Positions 27,411-37,357 of a DNA stretch of 64,000 nt are shown one piece after another. The translations under genes were made by a program, and so were the position numbers. The notes under the pieces were generated by a model. That model was given only the letters and a program-made list of their open reading frames with translations, did not search any database and was not told the DNA's origin. Origin of the DNA: Methylotenera mobilis 13 (lineage in GTDB: Bacteria > Pseudomonadota > Gammaproteobacteria > Burkholderiales > Methylophilaceae); contig NZ_KB913035.1 in the NCBI RefSeq assembly GCF_000384255.1, forward strand, positions 1,029,362 to 1,093,361, in the 5' to 3' direction. The first letter of the stretch is position 1. Each line of letters opens with the position of its first letter.

Positions 27411-27902
27411 ATGAGTGAACAAATATCTGCTTTAATGGATGATGAAATCGCGGTAGAAAATGCTGAGTTTCTGATTACGTCTATCCATGTCAATAAGCAA
27501 GCTTCTCAGACTTGGAATCATTACCATTTAATTGGGGATGCGATGCGCGGAGATGTTGCTCTTCCTTCCGACTTTAAACAAAAGCTAATGCAGAAGATTG
27601 AGCAAGAACCTACTGTATTGGCGCCAAGCGCTTCACAACCCAGTGTAAATAGAACAGAAATGCTTAAAGATAAATTGCCTGCGCGATGGTCAATCGCTGC
27701 ATCTTTTGCTGCTGTGATGGTGGTGGGCTGGATGGCACTGCAGCAACAGTCTCAAACTGATAGTCCATCGGCGGTGATAGAGGTGGCTGAGGTGTCAACA
27801 ACGACCAATGAATCAATCCCCGCGGAGTATTTAACTGCACATCAATCATCAGCACCATCAACAAGTTCATACTATATACAATCGGTGAATTATTCAGAAT
27901 GA
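27411..27902 (+). CDS. rseA: Anti-sigma-E factor RseA/MucA
   Basis: 163 residues. An N-terminal anti-sigma domain (MSEQISALMDDEIAVENAEFL start shown in part, then WNHYHLIGDAMRGD) holds sigma-E. A single membrane helix (about 88-105, SIAASFAAVMVVGWMAL) is followed by a Ser/Thr-rich periplasmic tail ending in YYIQSVNYSE. Proteolysis of the membrane protein releases sigma-E in stress. The start has AGGAG upstream. Its stop overlaps the rseB start as ATGA, so translation is coupled. Confidence 0.92.
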   Translation: MSEQISALMDDEIAVENAEFLITSIHVNKQASQTWNHYHLIGDAMRGDVALPSDFKQKLMQKIEQEPTVLAPSASQPSVNRTEMLKDKLPARWSIAASFAAVMVVGWMALQQQSQTDSPSAVIEVAEVSTTTNESIPAEYLTAHQSSAPSTSSYYIQSVNYSE

Positions 27903-28894
27903 TTTTAACCAGTCGAGTTGTTTGGGCTAAATTTCTCGCAGGAATTACGCTATTTGCTTTGTGTGCGATGAGCTTGACTGGTCATGCTTCCACAGACGAT
28001 GAGCTTTGGATTGTGTTGCAAAAAGCTGCGGTTGCAGCGCGTGCTTTAAGTTATGAAGGTATTTTCGTCTGTCAAACTGCTCAGCAGTCTAAGTCTGTAC
28101 AGATCACACATTTATTTGATGGGAAAAACGAATTTGCAAGAAACGTTGTCCTAGATGGTGCAACCCGTGAAGTATTAAGTCAGGGTAACAATCTGATTAT
28201 ATACAACCAAAAAAATGAAAAAATAGTCATTGAAAAAAGACGTGGTCAGAACATGTTCCCGGCCATATTGCCGCTGAATTTTGATTCGATACGTGATAAT
28301 TACACCCTGCATTCAAGTACTCAAGAACGAGTGGCTGATCGACAAGCGCGAGTGCTATTCTTAGAGCCAAAGGATAGGCTACGTTATAGCTACAAATTCT
28401 GGATAGATAGTGAGTATGGCTTACTGTTAAAGTCTGTCAGGTTTAATCAGCGTAGTGAGATCATTGAAAGCATTGGATTTAACCGCTTGTCATTGTTAAA
28501 CTCAATAGCATTAGATTGGTTTACACCGAAAATCGATAGCAAAAAGAACTACGTGATGGAGGATGAGCCAGTCATTCTTCCTGATGGAAAGCTATCGGTT
28601 ACTTGGGAGATTAAAGAGTTGCCCGCAGGCTATCGTAAAGTAGATCAGATGGTGCGTATGGTGCCGGGTAAGCCTTATCCTATCATGCACATGATTTTTT
28701 CTGATGGTTTAGCATCAGTTTCCTTATTCATAGAGCCTACAAATAAAAGTGGTAAAACCAAGGTGGCACTCGTCACAACTGGAAGTACAAGCTTTTATGC
28801 GGGTGTTAATAATGGACATCTCGTCACAGCGGTAGGTGAAGTGCCCGAGGCAACTGTCGTGCAGATTGCAAACGCAGTGGTCATCAGTAAATAA
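27899..28894 (+). CDS. rseB: Periplasmic sigma-E regulator RseB/MucB
   Basis: 331 residues with a signal peptide (cleavage near LTGHAS). The MucB/RseB lipid-sensing domain begins at ARALSYEGIFV and contains RVLFLEPKDRLRYSYKFWID; a smaller C-terminal domain binds RseA. The protein shields RseA from cleavage until it senses mislocalised lipoprotein or LPS. It overlaps rseA by four bases (ATGA). Confidence 0.93.
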   Translation: MILTSRVVWAKFLAGITLFALCAMSLTGHASTDDELWIVLQKAAVAARALSYEGIFVCQTAQQSKSVQITHLFDGKNEFARNVVLDGATREVLSQGNNLIIYNQKNEKIVIEKRRGQNMFPAILPLNFDSIRDNYTLHSSTQERVADRQARVLFLEPKDRLRYSYKFWIDSEYGLLLKSVRFNQRSEIIESIGFNRLSLLNSIALDWFTPKIDSKKNYVMEDEPVILPDGKLSVTWEIKELPAGYRKVDQMVRMVPGKPYPIMHMIFSDGLASVSLFIEPTNKSGKTKVALVTTGSTSFYAGVNNGHLVTAVGEVPEATVVQIANAVVISK

Positions 28895-28919
28895 ATGTAA
28901 GGTTAGTTTTAGTCACACT

Positions 28920-29384
28920 ATGATAGAAGAATATGCGGTAGTGCTTCATTGCAAACAGGATGTCGCGGAGTTGGAAATTGAACGCAGGACTGCATGCGGC
29001 ATTTGTGGGCAAAAACGAGGTTGTGGCAATGCAACTTGGGGAAAGTTGCTTGGTCATAAAAGTCACACATTTCAAGCGCAAAATACCATAGATGCAAAAG
29101 TGGGTGACAATGTCATTGTTGGCATCGATGAGCAGGTTGCGTTGAAATCTGTTTTTTTTCTTTATGTAGTGCCGTTGTTGAGCCTAATCATTTTTTCAGT
29201 GTTAGCTGAAGCATTATTTGATCACCAGTTATACGTGGTATTTGCTGCGATAATAGGGCTGTTGATTGGTTTTGTCTGGGTTAAATCACATCTGGCCGGT
29301 CGTGATAGGCATCACGCAATTATATTGCGCCAGGCGGAGGCTATGCCATCTTGTGGTGCTAATAAAGAGGTTAAGGATATTTGA
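28920..29384 (+). CDS. rseC: RseC/MucC family membrane protein
   Basis: 154 residues from ATG 28920; the open frame extends upstream to 28836 but there overlaps rseB and does not resemble the family. A cytoplasmic or redox Cys motif (RRTACGICGQKRGCG) lies at about 22-36. Two membrane segments follow (VFFLYVVPLLSLIIFSVLA and LYVVFAAIIGLLIGFVWV). The C-terminus is soluble. RseC is a minor modulator of sigma-E and is also tied to Fe-S or thiamine-related redox functions in some species. The gene is part of the rpoE-rseABC-degP operon. Confidence 0.88.
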   Translation: MIEEYAVVLHCKQDVAELEIERRTACGICGQKRGCGNATWGKLLGHKSHTFQAQNTIDAKVGDNVIVGIDEQVALKSVFFLYVVPLLSLIIFSVLAEALFDHQLYVVFAAIIGLLIGFVWVKSHLAGRDRHHAIILRQAEAMPSCGANKEVKDI

Positions 29385-29432
29385 TCCCTGGTGTGTTAAT
29401 TATTTGATTTTTAAACTAAACGAGGTGAGTGG

Positions 29433-30842
29433 ATGATGAGAAGTTGGCTTGCTGCAATGGCAGTTGTTTTGTTTTCTGCAGTGAATGTGAATGCTAAAGA
29501 TTTGCCAGATTTTACCGAGTTGGCCGAAAAGCAAGGACCTGCTGTTGTTAACATTAGTATCACGCAAAGTATGCGCGCAAGTAATGTGCAGCTTCCTGGC
29601 ATGTTAGGCGATGAGCAAATGCAAGAGTTCTTTAAACGCTTTGGTATTCCTAATCTTCCTGGTCAAAATGGCGGCGCACAGCCTGAGTATAAATCTCAAT
29701 CTTTAGGTTCAGGTTTTATTATCAGTCATGATGGTTATATTCTAACCAATGCGCACGTGGTGTCTGAAGCTGATGAAGTGATTGTTAAATTGTCAGACAA
29801 GCGCGAGTTTAAAGCAAAGATTATTGGTGCAGATAAACGTACTGATGTTGCATTAGTTAAAATTGAAGCAACAGGTTTGCCAAAAGTCGTGACTGGCGAT
29901 CCAAACAAGTTAAAAGTGGGTGAGTGGGTAGCAGCGATTGGCTCTCCATTTGGTCTTGAGAACACCATGACTGCTGGTATCGTAAGTGCAAAAGGTAGAG
30001 CTTTGCCACAAGAAAACTTTGTACCTTTTATTCAAACCGATGTGGCCATTAATCCAGGTAACTCTGGTGGTCCATTGTTTAATCTCGCGGGTGAAGTAGT
30101 GGGGATTAATTCACAAATTTATAGTCGTAGCGGTGGTTCAATGGGCTTGTCATTCAGCATCCCCATTGATGTGGCGCTAGAGGTGACTAATCAGCTGAAA
30201 GCTTCTGGCAAAGTGACTAGAGGTTGGTTGGGTGTTGTGATTCAAGAGTTAAGTAAAGAACTCGCAGAATCATTCGGCATGAGAAATACGAATGGCGCTT
30301 TGGTGGCTGGTGTTGAAAAAGGTGGGCCAGCGGACAAGGGTGGCTTAGAAGCTGGTGATGTGATTACTAAGTTTGATGGTAAGACGATTTCGAGCTCTTC
30401 TGATTTGCCTCGCGCGGTGGGTGTTGCTAAGCCAGGTAAAGCGGTACCTGTAGAAATATTGCGTAAAGGTAATGAAAAGACATTGAGTGTCGCGATTGGT
30501 GAAATGCCATCGGATTCATCAGAGTCTGTACAAGCGAGTAAGCCTTCAGCGAAACAAGATGTGGATCGTATAGGTTTGATTCTAAAGGAACTAACGCCTC
30601 AGCAAAAGAAAAAGCTTAACGGTAAGAGTGGTCTGTTAGTCATTGATGCTCAGGGCGCAGTCGCTCAGGCTGGTATTCGTCGCGGTGATGTCGTATTGGG
30701 CTTGAATAATACTGAAGTGCAAAGTCTTGAGCAGTTTAATAAGCAGTTGTCTAGTTTTGGCGCCGGTAAGACGATTGCCTTGCTAGTGCTGCGTGGCGAA
30801 AATACATTGTATGTACCAGTGAAAATTCCAGCCGCTAAGTAA
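29433..30842 (+). CDS. degP: Periplasmic serine protease DegP/MucD (Do family)
   Basis: 469 residues with a signal peptide (about 1-22, cleaved near NVNA). The trypsin-like catalytic triad is intact: His108 (TNAHVV), Asp138 (KRTDVALV) and Ser211 (GNSGGPL). Two PDZ domains follow (about 260-350 and 375-465). It degrades or refolds damaged periplasmic proteins. GAGGTGAG lies before the double ATG; the first is taken. It ends the rpoE operon, so it is part of the sigma-E response. Confidence 0.95.
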   Translation: MMRSWLAAMAVVLFSAVNVNAKDLPDFTELAEKQGPAVVNISITQSMRASNVQLPGMLGDEQMQEFFKRFGIPNLPGQNGGAQPEYKSQSLGSGFIISHDGYILTNAHVVSEADEVIVKLSDKREFKAKIIGADKRTDVALVKIEATGLPKVVTGDPNKLKVGEWVAAIGSPFGLENTMTAGIVSAKGRALPQENFVPFIQTDVAINPGNSGGPLFNLAGEVVGINSQIYSRSGGSMGLSFSIPIDVALEVTNQLKASGKVTRGWLGVVIQELSKELAESFGMRNTNGALVAGVEKGGPADKGGLEAGDVITKFDGKTISSSSDLPRAVGVAKPGKAVPVEILRKGNEKTLSVAIGEMPSDSSESVQASKPSAKQDVDRIGLILKELTPQQKKKLNGKSGLLVIDAQGAVAQAGIRRGDVVLGLNNTEVQSLEQFNKQLSSFGAGKTIALLVLRGENTLYVPVKIPAAK

Positions 30843-30914
30843 ATGTCATCTCACAGCATAATTAAGGGCATGCATAATCTATAGATGTTAATACTTTGAA
30901 TTTGCTGTAAAATC

Positions 30915-30992
30915 CGAGCTGTTCGGTTAACAATAAGGGCGCCTAGTGCGCCCTTATTGTTAAGGCCGTATCTGTTCTACTTGAACAGCTCG
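30915..30992. repeat. Nested inverted repeats between degP and lepA
   Basis: Outer arms CGAGCTGTTC (30915-30924) and GAACAGCTCG (30983-30992) enclose an inner perfect 16-bp hairpin (30927-30942 with 30948-30963, loop CTAGT). The inner stem core is AAGGGCGC/GCGCCCTT. No T run follows the inner stem on the plus strand, so it is not a textbook terminator; it may end degP transcripts or structure the lepA leader. Confidence 0.75.
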
Positions 30993-31027
30993 TTAGTCGT
31001 CAATTTAGTCATTATTAAAAATTAAAC

Positions 31028-32821
31028 ATGAAAAATATTCGTAACTTTTCCATTATTGCTCACATCGATCACGGTAAATCCACCTTGGCTGACCGCATTA
31101 TTCACTTGTGTGGTGGCTTGGCAGATCGTGAGATGGAAGCGCAAGTGCTTGATTCTATGGATATTGAGCGTGAGCGTGGTATTACGATTAAAGCGCAAAC
31201 GGCAGCTTTGGAATATAAAGCAGATGATGGACAGATTTACCATCTGAATTTAATTGACACGCCAGGTCACGTGGATTTTAGCTACGAGGTTTCGCGGTCA
31301 CTGTCAGCTTGCGAAGGCGCACTGCTGGTGGTTGATGCCAGCCAAGGAGTTGAGGCACAAAGTGTAGCTAACTGCTATACCGCATTAGATTTGGGTGTTG
31401 AGGTGACAGCAGTACTGAATAAAATTGACTTGCCGTCAGCAGACCCTGATCGCGTGATTCAGGAAATTGAAGATGTAATAGGTGTGGATGCCTCTGATGC
31501 TGTGCGCTGTTCTGCAAAAACCGGTGTAGGTGTTCGTGATGTATTAGAAGCAGTGATTGCTAAAGTACCACCACCTGTAGGTGATGTCACTAAGCCACTA
31601 AAGGCCTTAGTCATTGATGCATGGTTTGATAACTATGTGGGGGTCGTGATGCTAGTGCGCGTGGTAGACGGCATACTTAAACCTAAAGATAAGATACGCT
31701 TGATGGCGACAGGATCTGAGCATCTGTGTGAGCAGGTGGGTGTGTTTACACCAAAATCGCTACAAAAAACATCATTGTCAGCGGGTGAGGTAGGCTTTGT
31801 GATTGCCGGTATTAAAGAGTTGGCTGCCGCTAAAGTGGGTGATACTGTGACTTTGGCTGGTAAGCCAGCAGCAGAACCGTTGGCAGGCTTTAAAGAAGTG
31901 AAGCCGCAAGTGTTTGCGGGCTTATATCCTGTTGAGTCAAATCAGTTTGAAGCTTTGCGTACCGCGCTGGAAAAGTTGAGTTTGAATGATGCGTCTTTGC
32001 TGTTTGAGGCGGAAAACTCAACGGCATTGGGTTTTGGTTTCCGATGCGGTTTCTTAGGCTTGTTGCACATGGAGATTGTGCAAGAACGCTTAGAGCGCGA
32101 ATATGACATGGACCTGATTACCACAGCGCCAACAGTTGTATATGAGCTACTACTCAAAAATGGCGAGGTGCAGCAAATTGAAAATCCATCACGCTTGCCT
32201 GAGCCATCACGTATTGAAGAAATTCGTGAGCCTGTGATTATCGTAAATTTGTTGATGCCACAAGATTATGTTGGCCCAGTGATGACCTTATGTAATGGCA
32301 AGCGAGGTATTCAGCGCAATATGCAGTACTTGGGTCGTCAGGTGATGTTGAGCTATGAAATGCCATTGAATGAAGTTGTATTAGATTTCTTTGATCGATT
32401 GAAATCTGTATCACGTGGTTATGCAAGTATGGATTACGAGTTTTTAGAGTTCCGTGCGGCTGATTTGGTTAAGTTAGATATCATGGTGAATGGTGAGCGT
32501 GTTGATGCCTTGAGTTTAATTGTACATCGCAGTAATAGTGTTTATCGAGGTCGTGAAGTGGCGGCAAAAATGCGTGAATTGATTCCGCGTCAAATGTTTG
32601 ATGTGGCAATTCAGGCGTCGATAGGCGCTAATATCATTGCGCGTGAAACTGTGAAAGCGATGCGTAAAAACGTGATTGCAAAATGTTATGGTGGTGATAT
32701 TACACGTAAGCGTAAGTTGCTTGAGAAACAAAAAGAAGGTAAGAAACGCATGAAGCAAGTGGGTAACGTTGAAATCCCACAAGAGGCGTTTTTAGCCATT
32801 TTAAGAGTTGAAGATAAATAA
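31028..32821 (+). CDS. lepA: Translation elongation factor 4 (LepA), GTPase
   Basis: 597 residues, normal length. The GTPase domain has [10 protein letters not shown] (G1), RERGITIKA (G2), DTPGHVDF (G3) and NKIDLPSAD (G4). The EF-G-like domains II, III and V follow, and the C-terminal domain ([24 protein letters not shown] tail in part) is specific for LepA. It acts on stalled or pausing ribosomes, favouring fidelity in initiation or back-translocation. It is followed 67 bp later by lepB, the classic lepA-lepB order. Confidence 0.97.
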   Translation: MKNIRNFSIIAHIDHGKSTLADRIIHLCGGLADREMEAQVLDSMDIERERGITIKAQTAALEYKADDGQIYHLNLIDTPGHVDFSYEVSRSLSACEGALLVVDASQGVEAQSVANCYTALDLGVEVTAVLNKIDLPSADPDRVIQEIEDVIGVDASDAVRCSAKTGVGVRDVLEAVIAKVPPPVGDVTKPLKALVIDAWFDNYVGVVMLVRVVDGILKPKDKIRLMATGSEHLCEQVGVFTPKSLQKTSLSAGEVGFVIAGIKELAAAKVGDTVTLAGKPAAEPLAGFKEVKPQVFAGLYPVESNQFEALRTALEKLSLNDASLLFEAENSTALGFGFRCGFLGLLHMEIVQERLEREYDMDLITTAPTVVYELLLKNGEVQQIENPSRLPEPSRIEEIREPVIIVNLLMPQDYVGPVMTLCNGKRGIQRNMQYLGRQVMLSYEMPLNEVVLDFFDRLKSVSRGYASMDYEFLEFRAADLVKLDIMVNGERVDALSLIVHRSNSVYRGREVAAKMRELIPRQMFDVAIQASIGANIIARETVKAMRKNVIAKCYGGDITRKRKLLEKQKEGKKRMKQVGNVEIPQEAFLAILRVEDK

Positions 32822-32888
32822 AAGCTATTGAAACAAAAGCCATATACAAACCAAAGTTAAAACAAATAAGAAAATAGGGTAAAACGCC

Positions 32889-33668
32889 ATGATGTTCGCG
32901 CTTTTCATGATAATCGTATTGCTGGTAACAGGGCTAATATGGCTATTGGATAGTTTAGTATTAAGTAAAAAACGCCCAGCGGGGGTGGATGAGCCAGTTA
33001 TCGTTGAATATGCCAAAAGCTTTTTCCCTGTCATTCTCGTGGTTTTTTTAATTCGCTCATTTGTTGTCGAGCCATTCAAAATACCATCAGGTTCGATGAT
33101 GCCTACTTTGCTGGCAGGCGATTTTATTTTAGTAAACAAGTTTACTTATGGATTACGTGTTCCAATTTTAAACAATACTTTCTTAAAAGTTAATCAACCC
33201 GCGCGAGGTGATGTGATTGTGTTTCACTATCCACCTAACCCTTCTATTGATTACATCAAGCGTGTTGTTGGCTTGCCTGGTGATAAAGTTGGCTACCAAG
33301 ACAAGCGTTTAACCATTAATGGGCGTCCAGTCGAGGTTGAAGATGCCGGTTATTACGAGTATGTCATGTCTGGCCTTAATGTCGTTGAAGCCAAGCAATA
33401 TCATGAGCAGTTAGGCGCAAAAAAACATGATATTTTAGTGCATGATGTGATCGGTAGTTATGACGTAGACACAATTGGTGCTAAATTTGCAGAGGGTGAA
33501 GAAGTGACTGTCCCAGATGGACATTATCTAGCGATGGGGGATAATCGTGACAATAGTTCGGATAGCCGTGTATGGGGGTTTGTACCTGAACAGAACCTTG
33601 TTGGTAAGGCGTTTTTTATCTGGATGAACTTTGATCAGGGGTCTAGAATTGGTAATAAAATAAATTAA
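32889..33668 (+). CDS. lepB: Signal peptidase I
   Basis: 259 residues. Two N-terminal membrane segments (about 3-20 and 44-62) precede the catalytic domain. The Ser/Lys dyad is Ser69 (IPSGSMMPT) and Lys124 (DYIKRVVGLPGD), and the family box MGDNRDNSSDSR is intact near 210. It cleaves signal peptides of exported proteins on the periplasmic face. It lies between lepA and a DUF4845 gene, as in many betaproteobacteria. Confidence 0.96.
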   Translation: MMFALFMIIVLLVTGLIWLLDSLVLSKKRPAGVDEPVIVEYAKSFFPVILVVFLIRSFVVEPFKIPSGSMMPTLLAGDFILVNKFTYGLRVPILNNTFLKVNQPARGDVIVFHYPPNPSIDYIKRVVGLPGDKVGYQDKRLTINGRPVEVEDAGYYEYVMSGLNVVEAKQYHEQLGAKKHDILVHDVIGSYDVDTIGAKFAEGEEVTVPDGHYLAMGDNRDNSSDSRVWGFVPEQNLVGKAFFIWMNFDQGSRIGNKIN

Positions 33669-33707
33669 TTTTAAGCTGTATCAACGTCAATCAGTATGGA
33701 GATAAGC

Positions 33708-34094
33708 ATGATAAACAAATTGATGAATATGAAAAGTGCAAAAAATCAACATGGCGCAACACTACTTGGCATGCTCATAGTTGGCGTGTTTATCGTATTT
33801 GTTGCTTTAATTGTCATGAAAGTGACACCAGCTTATATTGAGTTTATGTCGGTAAAAAAAGTATTAAAATCGATGCAGGATGAATCACTAGCTACAATGA
33901 CTAATAAAGAAATCAAAGACTCATTTAATAAGCGTGCCTCTACTTCCTATGTAGAGGTAGTGACCGGCGCTGATCTTGTGATTGAAAAAGGTTCGAGTGG
34001 TACGGTAGTGATGGTTGACTATGAGGTCGTCAAGCCTATTATTGGTAATGTGAGTGTGCTGATTGATTTTTCAGCCCGTAGTGATGGTAAGTAG
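33708..34094 (+). CDS. DUF4845 domain membrane protein
   Basis: 128 residues from ATG 33708, with GGAGA seven bases upstream; an in-frame ATG at 33696 overlaps that ribosome site. A single N-terminal membrane helix (LLGMLIVGVFIVFVALIVMKV, shown in part) resembles a pilin-like or signal-anchor segment, preceded by a QHGATLLG start reminiscent of type IV pilin processing sites. The rest is a small periplasmic domain. It sits between lepB and rnc in many betaproteobacteria. Function is unknown. Confidence 0.85.
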   Translation: MINKLMNMKSAKNQHGATLLGMLIVGVFIVFVALIVMKVTPAYIEFMSVKKVLKSMQDESLATMTNKEIKDSFNKRASTSYVEVVTGADLVIEKGSSGTVVMVDYEVVKPIIGNVSVLIDFSARSDGK

Positions 34095-34139
34095 TGTATT
34101 TTAGAAATATAAATAAGCAGCGAATTTTTGGTGGTGTTG

Positions 34140-34832
34140 ATGTCTAAACAAGACTTATTAAAGCGCTTGTCGCATCAATTTGTGAATGAAAACTTGTTAA
34201 CCCAAGCGCTCACTCACAGGAGTTACGCTGGACTCAATAATGAGCGTCTTGAGTTCTTGGGTGATGGCGCTCTAAACTTTATTATTGCCCATCAGTTGTA
34301 TCAGCGGTTTCCAAAACTGGCAGAGGGCGATCTTAGTCGACTGAGAGCACAGTTGGTGAAAGAGGCAACTTTGTCAGAAATTGCCTTATCACTCAATCTT
34401 GGTGATGCTTTGTTATTAGGTGAAGGCGAGCTTAAAAGTGCAGGTTGGCGCAGGCCTTCCATCTTAGCCGATGCGCTCGAGGCGATTATCGGCGCAGTTT
34501 ATCTAGATAGTGGCTTTGAAGCCGCCCAGACCTTTGTACTAGGGCTTTATGCAAATAAGTTAGAGACGATTGATCCTAAAGTGATTGATAAAGATCCTAA
34601 GTCCTTGTTGCAAGAGTTGTTGCAGAGTAGAAAAATCGCAGTTCCTGAATATACAGTGACCCATACCAGCGGTGAAGCGCATGAGCAAAAGTTCGTCGTG
34701 GAATGCTTGGTTGAGAAACATCAAATTCGCACAGTAGGTGAGGGACGTAGCCGTCGCATTGCTGAACAGCAGGCAGCAGAACTCGCTTTGCTTGCGTTAA
34801 ATAAACTCCATATTGGAAAAGTTAAAAAATGA
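34140..34832 (+). CDS. rnc: Ribonuclease III
   Basis: 230 residues from ATG 34140; upstream in-frame TTG/GTG codons are unlikely starts. The catalytic signature NERLEFLGDGALN (about 33-45) carries the acidic metal ligands; a second acidic site is in ALEAIIGAVYLDSG. A C-terminal double-stranded-RNA-binding domain (about 150-225) is present. It processes rRNA and regulates mRNA. Its stop overlaps era as ATGA, the usual rnc-era coupling. Confidence 0.96.
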   Translation: MSKQDLLKRLSHQFVNENLLTQALTHRSYAGLNNERLEFLGDGALNFIIAHQLYQRFPKLAEGDLSRLRAQLVKEATLSEIALSLNLGDALLLGEGELKSAGWRRPSILADALEAIIGAVYLDSGFEAAQTFVLGLYANKLETIDPKVIDKDPKSLLQELLQSRKIAVPEYTVTHTSGEAHEQKFVVECLVEKHQIRTVGEGRSRRIAEQQAAELALLALNKLHIGKVKK

Positions 34833-35758
34833 CAGATATTAATCAAGAGCTTGAAGTGCAGGCTGTGACTGCTTTCAACGGTCCCTATAAGTGCGGTACG
34901 GTGGCCATTGTAGGGCGTCCGAATGTGGGTAAATCCACGTTACTAAACCATATTTTAGGCATGAAGCTCGCTATTACTTCACGCAAGGCACAAACAACAC
35001 GCCACCGCTTATTGGGGATACACACCACAGATGATACGCAGTATTTATTTGTGGATACGCCTGGTTTTCAGCAAAAGCACTTAAACACATTAAACAAAGG
35101 TCTTAATAAGACAGTCACACAAGTACTGACAGAAGTAGATGTCGTGCTGTTTGTGATTGAGCCAATGAAGTTGGGCGAAGCAGATCGCAAAGTGTTGCAG
35201 TTGTTATCAGATAAAACACCAACTATTTTAGTGGTCAATAAGTTAGATTTGATGGGTGATAAAGGCAATGTATTGCCATTGATTCAAGATTTTGACTTGG
35301 AGTTCCCGTTTTCAGAAATCGTGCCAGTGAGTGCCAAGAAGAGCCTGAATTTAGATGAGTTATTAAAATCTATCCGCACTTATTTGCCTGAGCAAGAGGC
35401 AATATATTCTGAAGATGAGTTGACTGATAAGAATGAGCGTTTTCTTGCGGCAGAACTAGTGCGTGAGAAAATATTTAGGTTGCTAGGCGATGAAATTCCA
35501 TATTCAGTCGCTGTGGAAGTTGAAAAATTTGAAGTGGTAGGTAAATTGCGCCGTATTTTTTGCGCCATTATTGTGGACAAAGAAAGCCAAAAACCAATGT
35601 TGATTGGTAAAAACGGCGAGAAGCTCAAGCAAATTTCCACTGAAGCCAGACAAGACATGGAAAAATTGTTTGGTGGTAAAGTGTACTTGGAAACTTGGGT
35701 AAAAGTTAAGGGCGGTTGGGCTGATGATGCCCGTGCGCTAAAATCCTTAGGCTATTAA
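34829..35758 (+). CDS. era: GTPase Era, 30S ribosome assembly
   Basis: 309 residues. G1 GRPNVGKSTL, G3 DTPGFQQK and G4 NKLDLMG are present, and the C-terminal KH domain (GKNGEKLKQISTEARQDME, in part) binds the 3' end of 16S rRNA. It overlaps rnc by four bases. It acts in late 30S maturation and cell-cycle coordination. Confidence 0.96.
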   Translation: MTDINQELEVQAVTAFNGPYKCGTVAIVGRPNVGKSTLLNHILGMKLAITSRKAQTTRHRLLGIHTTDDTQYLFVDTPGFQQKHLNTLNKGLNKTVTQVLTEVDVVLFVIEPMKLGEADRKVLQLLSDKTPTILVVNKLDLMGDKGNVLPLIQDFDLEFPFSEIVPVSAKKSLNLDELLKSIRTYLPEQEAIYSEDELTDKNERFLAAELVREKIFRLLGDEIPYSVAVEVEKFEVVGKLRRIFCAIIVDKESQKPMLIGKNGEKLKQISTEARQDMEKLFGGKVYLETWVKVKGGWADDARALKSLGY

Positions 35759-35788
35759 TACGCTAGTAGAGATGTAAGTAGAGACCCT

Positions 35789-36523
35789 ATGGCCTCGGTG
35801 AGTACACATCGTCAGGATAATCAAGCCGTTTACGTGCTGCATACTTATCCTTTTAAAGAAACCAGCTTAGTGGTTGAGTTGTTTGCGCGTGACTTTGGGC
35901 GCGTAGCAACCACAGCCAAAGGCGCAAGGCGCCCACGTTCTGCTATGCGCGGTATGCTGCAAGCGTTTCAACCGATGCTCGCTACTTGGTCTGGTAAATT
36001 AGAGCTTAAGACATTACACAGTCTTGAATGGAACGGTGTGCTACTTCTGTTACAAGGGGAGGCGTTGATGTGTGGTTTTTACCTCAATGAGTTACTGTTG
36101 AGGTTATTGCCACGAGAAGACCCGCATGAAGCTTTGTTTGAGTACTATGCCGATACATTAAAGACCTTGGCGATTAGTCATGATTTAGCCACAACACTGC
36201 GCCGTTTTGAGTTGAAATTTTTGCAAGAATTGGGTTACGCAATACCACTGCATGTAGATGCCAACGATACGCCTGTAGTAATACAGCAGCATTATCGTTA
36301 CGAAGCCGAGCATGGTGCATACCCATTACGTGGTGCATTAACACGCCATGAAAACGGTGTGCAACTATCGGGTAAAACATTAATTGATATGTCAAACGAT
36401 GATTATCGTGATGAGCAAACACAACAGCAAAGTAAGCAATTGATGCGTTATTTATTAGCGCATTACTTAGGTGACAAGCCTTTGCATACTCGACAATTGT
36501 TAATTGATTTACAGGGCTACTGA
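35789..36523 (+). CDS. recO: DNA repair protein RecO
   Basis: 244 residues. The N-terminal OB fold (QAVYVLHTYPFKETSLVVELF, in part) and a middle helical region with GFYLNELLLRLLPREDPH are family signatures. The zinc cysteines found in some RecO proteins are absent, as is common in proteobacteria. It loads RecA on SSB-coated gaps with RecR. It follows era by 30 bp in the conserved rnc-era-recO-pdxJ order. Confidence 0.95.
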   Translation: MASVSTHRQDNQAVYVLHTYPFKETSLVVELFARDFGRVATTAKGARRPRSAMRGMLQAFQPMLATWSGKLELKTLHSLEWNGVLLLLQGEALMCGFYLNELLLRLLPREDPHEALFEYYADTLKTLAISHDLATTLRRFELKFLQELGYAIPLHVDANDTPVVIQQHYRYEAEHGAYPLRGALTRHENGVQLSGKTLIDMSNDDYRDEQTQQQSKQLMRYLLAHYLGDKPLHTRQLLIDLQGY

Positions 36524-36600
36524 CTAACTTATTGAGGCAGCTCAATGCTAACTTAGTATCAGGGCTGGCATAATATTACGATTTATAAGGTTATAAACTC

Positions 36601-37329
36601 ATGATTAAATTAGGTGTTAATATTGATCACGTTGCAACAATTCGTCAGGCACGTGGCACTAAATATCCTAGTGTAGTACAAGCGGCATTGCGTGCAGAAC
36701 AATCTGGTGCGGATAGTATCACGCTACATTTGCGCGAAGATCGTCGCCACATGCAAGATGCAGACATCTTTGCATTGCGTCCACTATTGCAAACCAAAAT
36801 GAATCTAGAGTGTGCAGTAACCGATGAAATGCTGAATATCGCGATTAAAGTGATGCCACAAGATGTATGTTTAGTGCCAGAGCGTCGTGAAGAGCGCACT
36901 ACTGAAGGTGGGCTGGATGTGGTTACCCATTTTGACAAAGTTAAACATGCGGTACAAAAACTAAGCGATGTGGGTATTCGTGTATCATTATTTATAGCAC
37001 CTGATTTAGCGCAGATCGACGCAGCGGTTAAGACTGGTGCGCCAGTGATTGAGTTGCATACTGGGACTTTTGCAGATGCCGAAATCGAGCGTGTGCAAAT
37101 TGCAGAACTTGATCGTATCGAGCGCGCACTGCATCATGCAAAGGATGCGCGTTTGGTGGTTAATGCCGGTCATGGTCTGCACTATCATAATGTACATCAT
37201 GTTGCGCGCATGTATGGCTTTGAAGAGCTGAATATAGGCCATGCGATTGTGGCGCATGCCTTATTTGTCGGTTGGGATAATGCTGTACGTGAAATGAAAT
37301 CTTTGATGAAAGAGTTTGCACCTAAGTAG
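36601..37329 (+). CDS. pdxJ: Pyridoxine 5'-phosphate synthase
   Basis: 242 residues. The start [17 protein letters not shown], the [18 protein letters not shown] segment and the phosphate-site GHGLHYHNV are classic. It condenses 1-deoxyxylulose 5-phosphate with aminoacetone phosphate to form pyridoxine 5'-phosphate in vitamin B6 synthesis. It precedes acpS by 28 bp. Confidence 0.97.
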   Translation: MIKLGVNIDHVATIRQARGTKYPSVVQAALRAEQSGADSITLHLREDRRHMQDADIFALRPLLQTKMNLECAVTDEMLNIAIKVMPQDVCLVPERREERTTEGGLDVVTHFDKVKHAVQKLSDVGIRVSLFIAPDLAQIDAAVKTGAPVIELHTGTFADAEIERVQIAELDRIERALHHAKDARLVVNAGHGLHYHNVHHVARMYGFEELNIGHAIVAHALFVGWDNAVREMKSLMKEFAPK

Positions 37330-37357
37330 CACTCTGGTAAAAGCTAAAAGGCGATTA

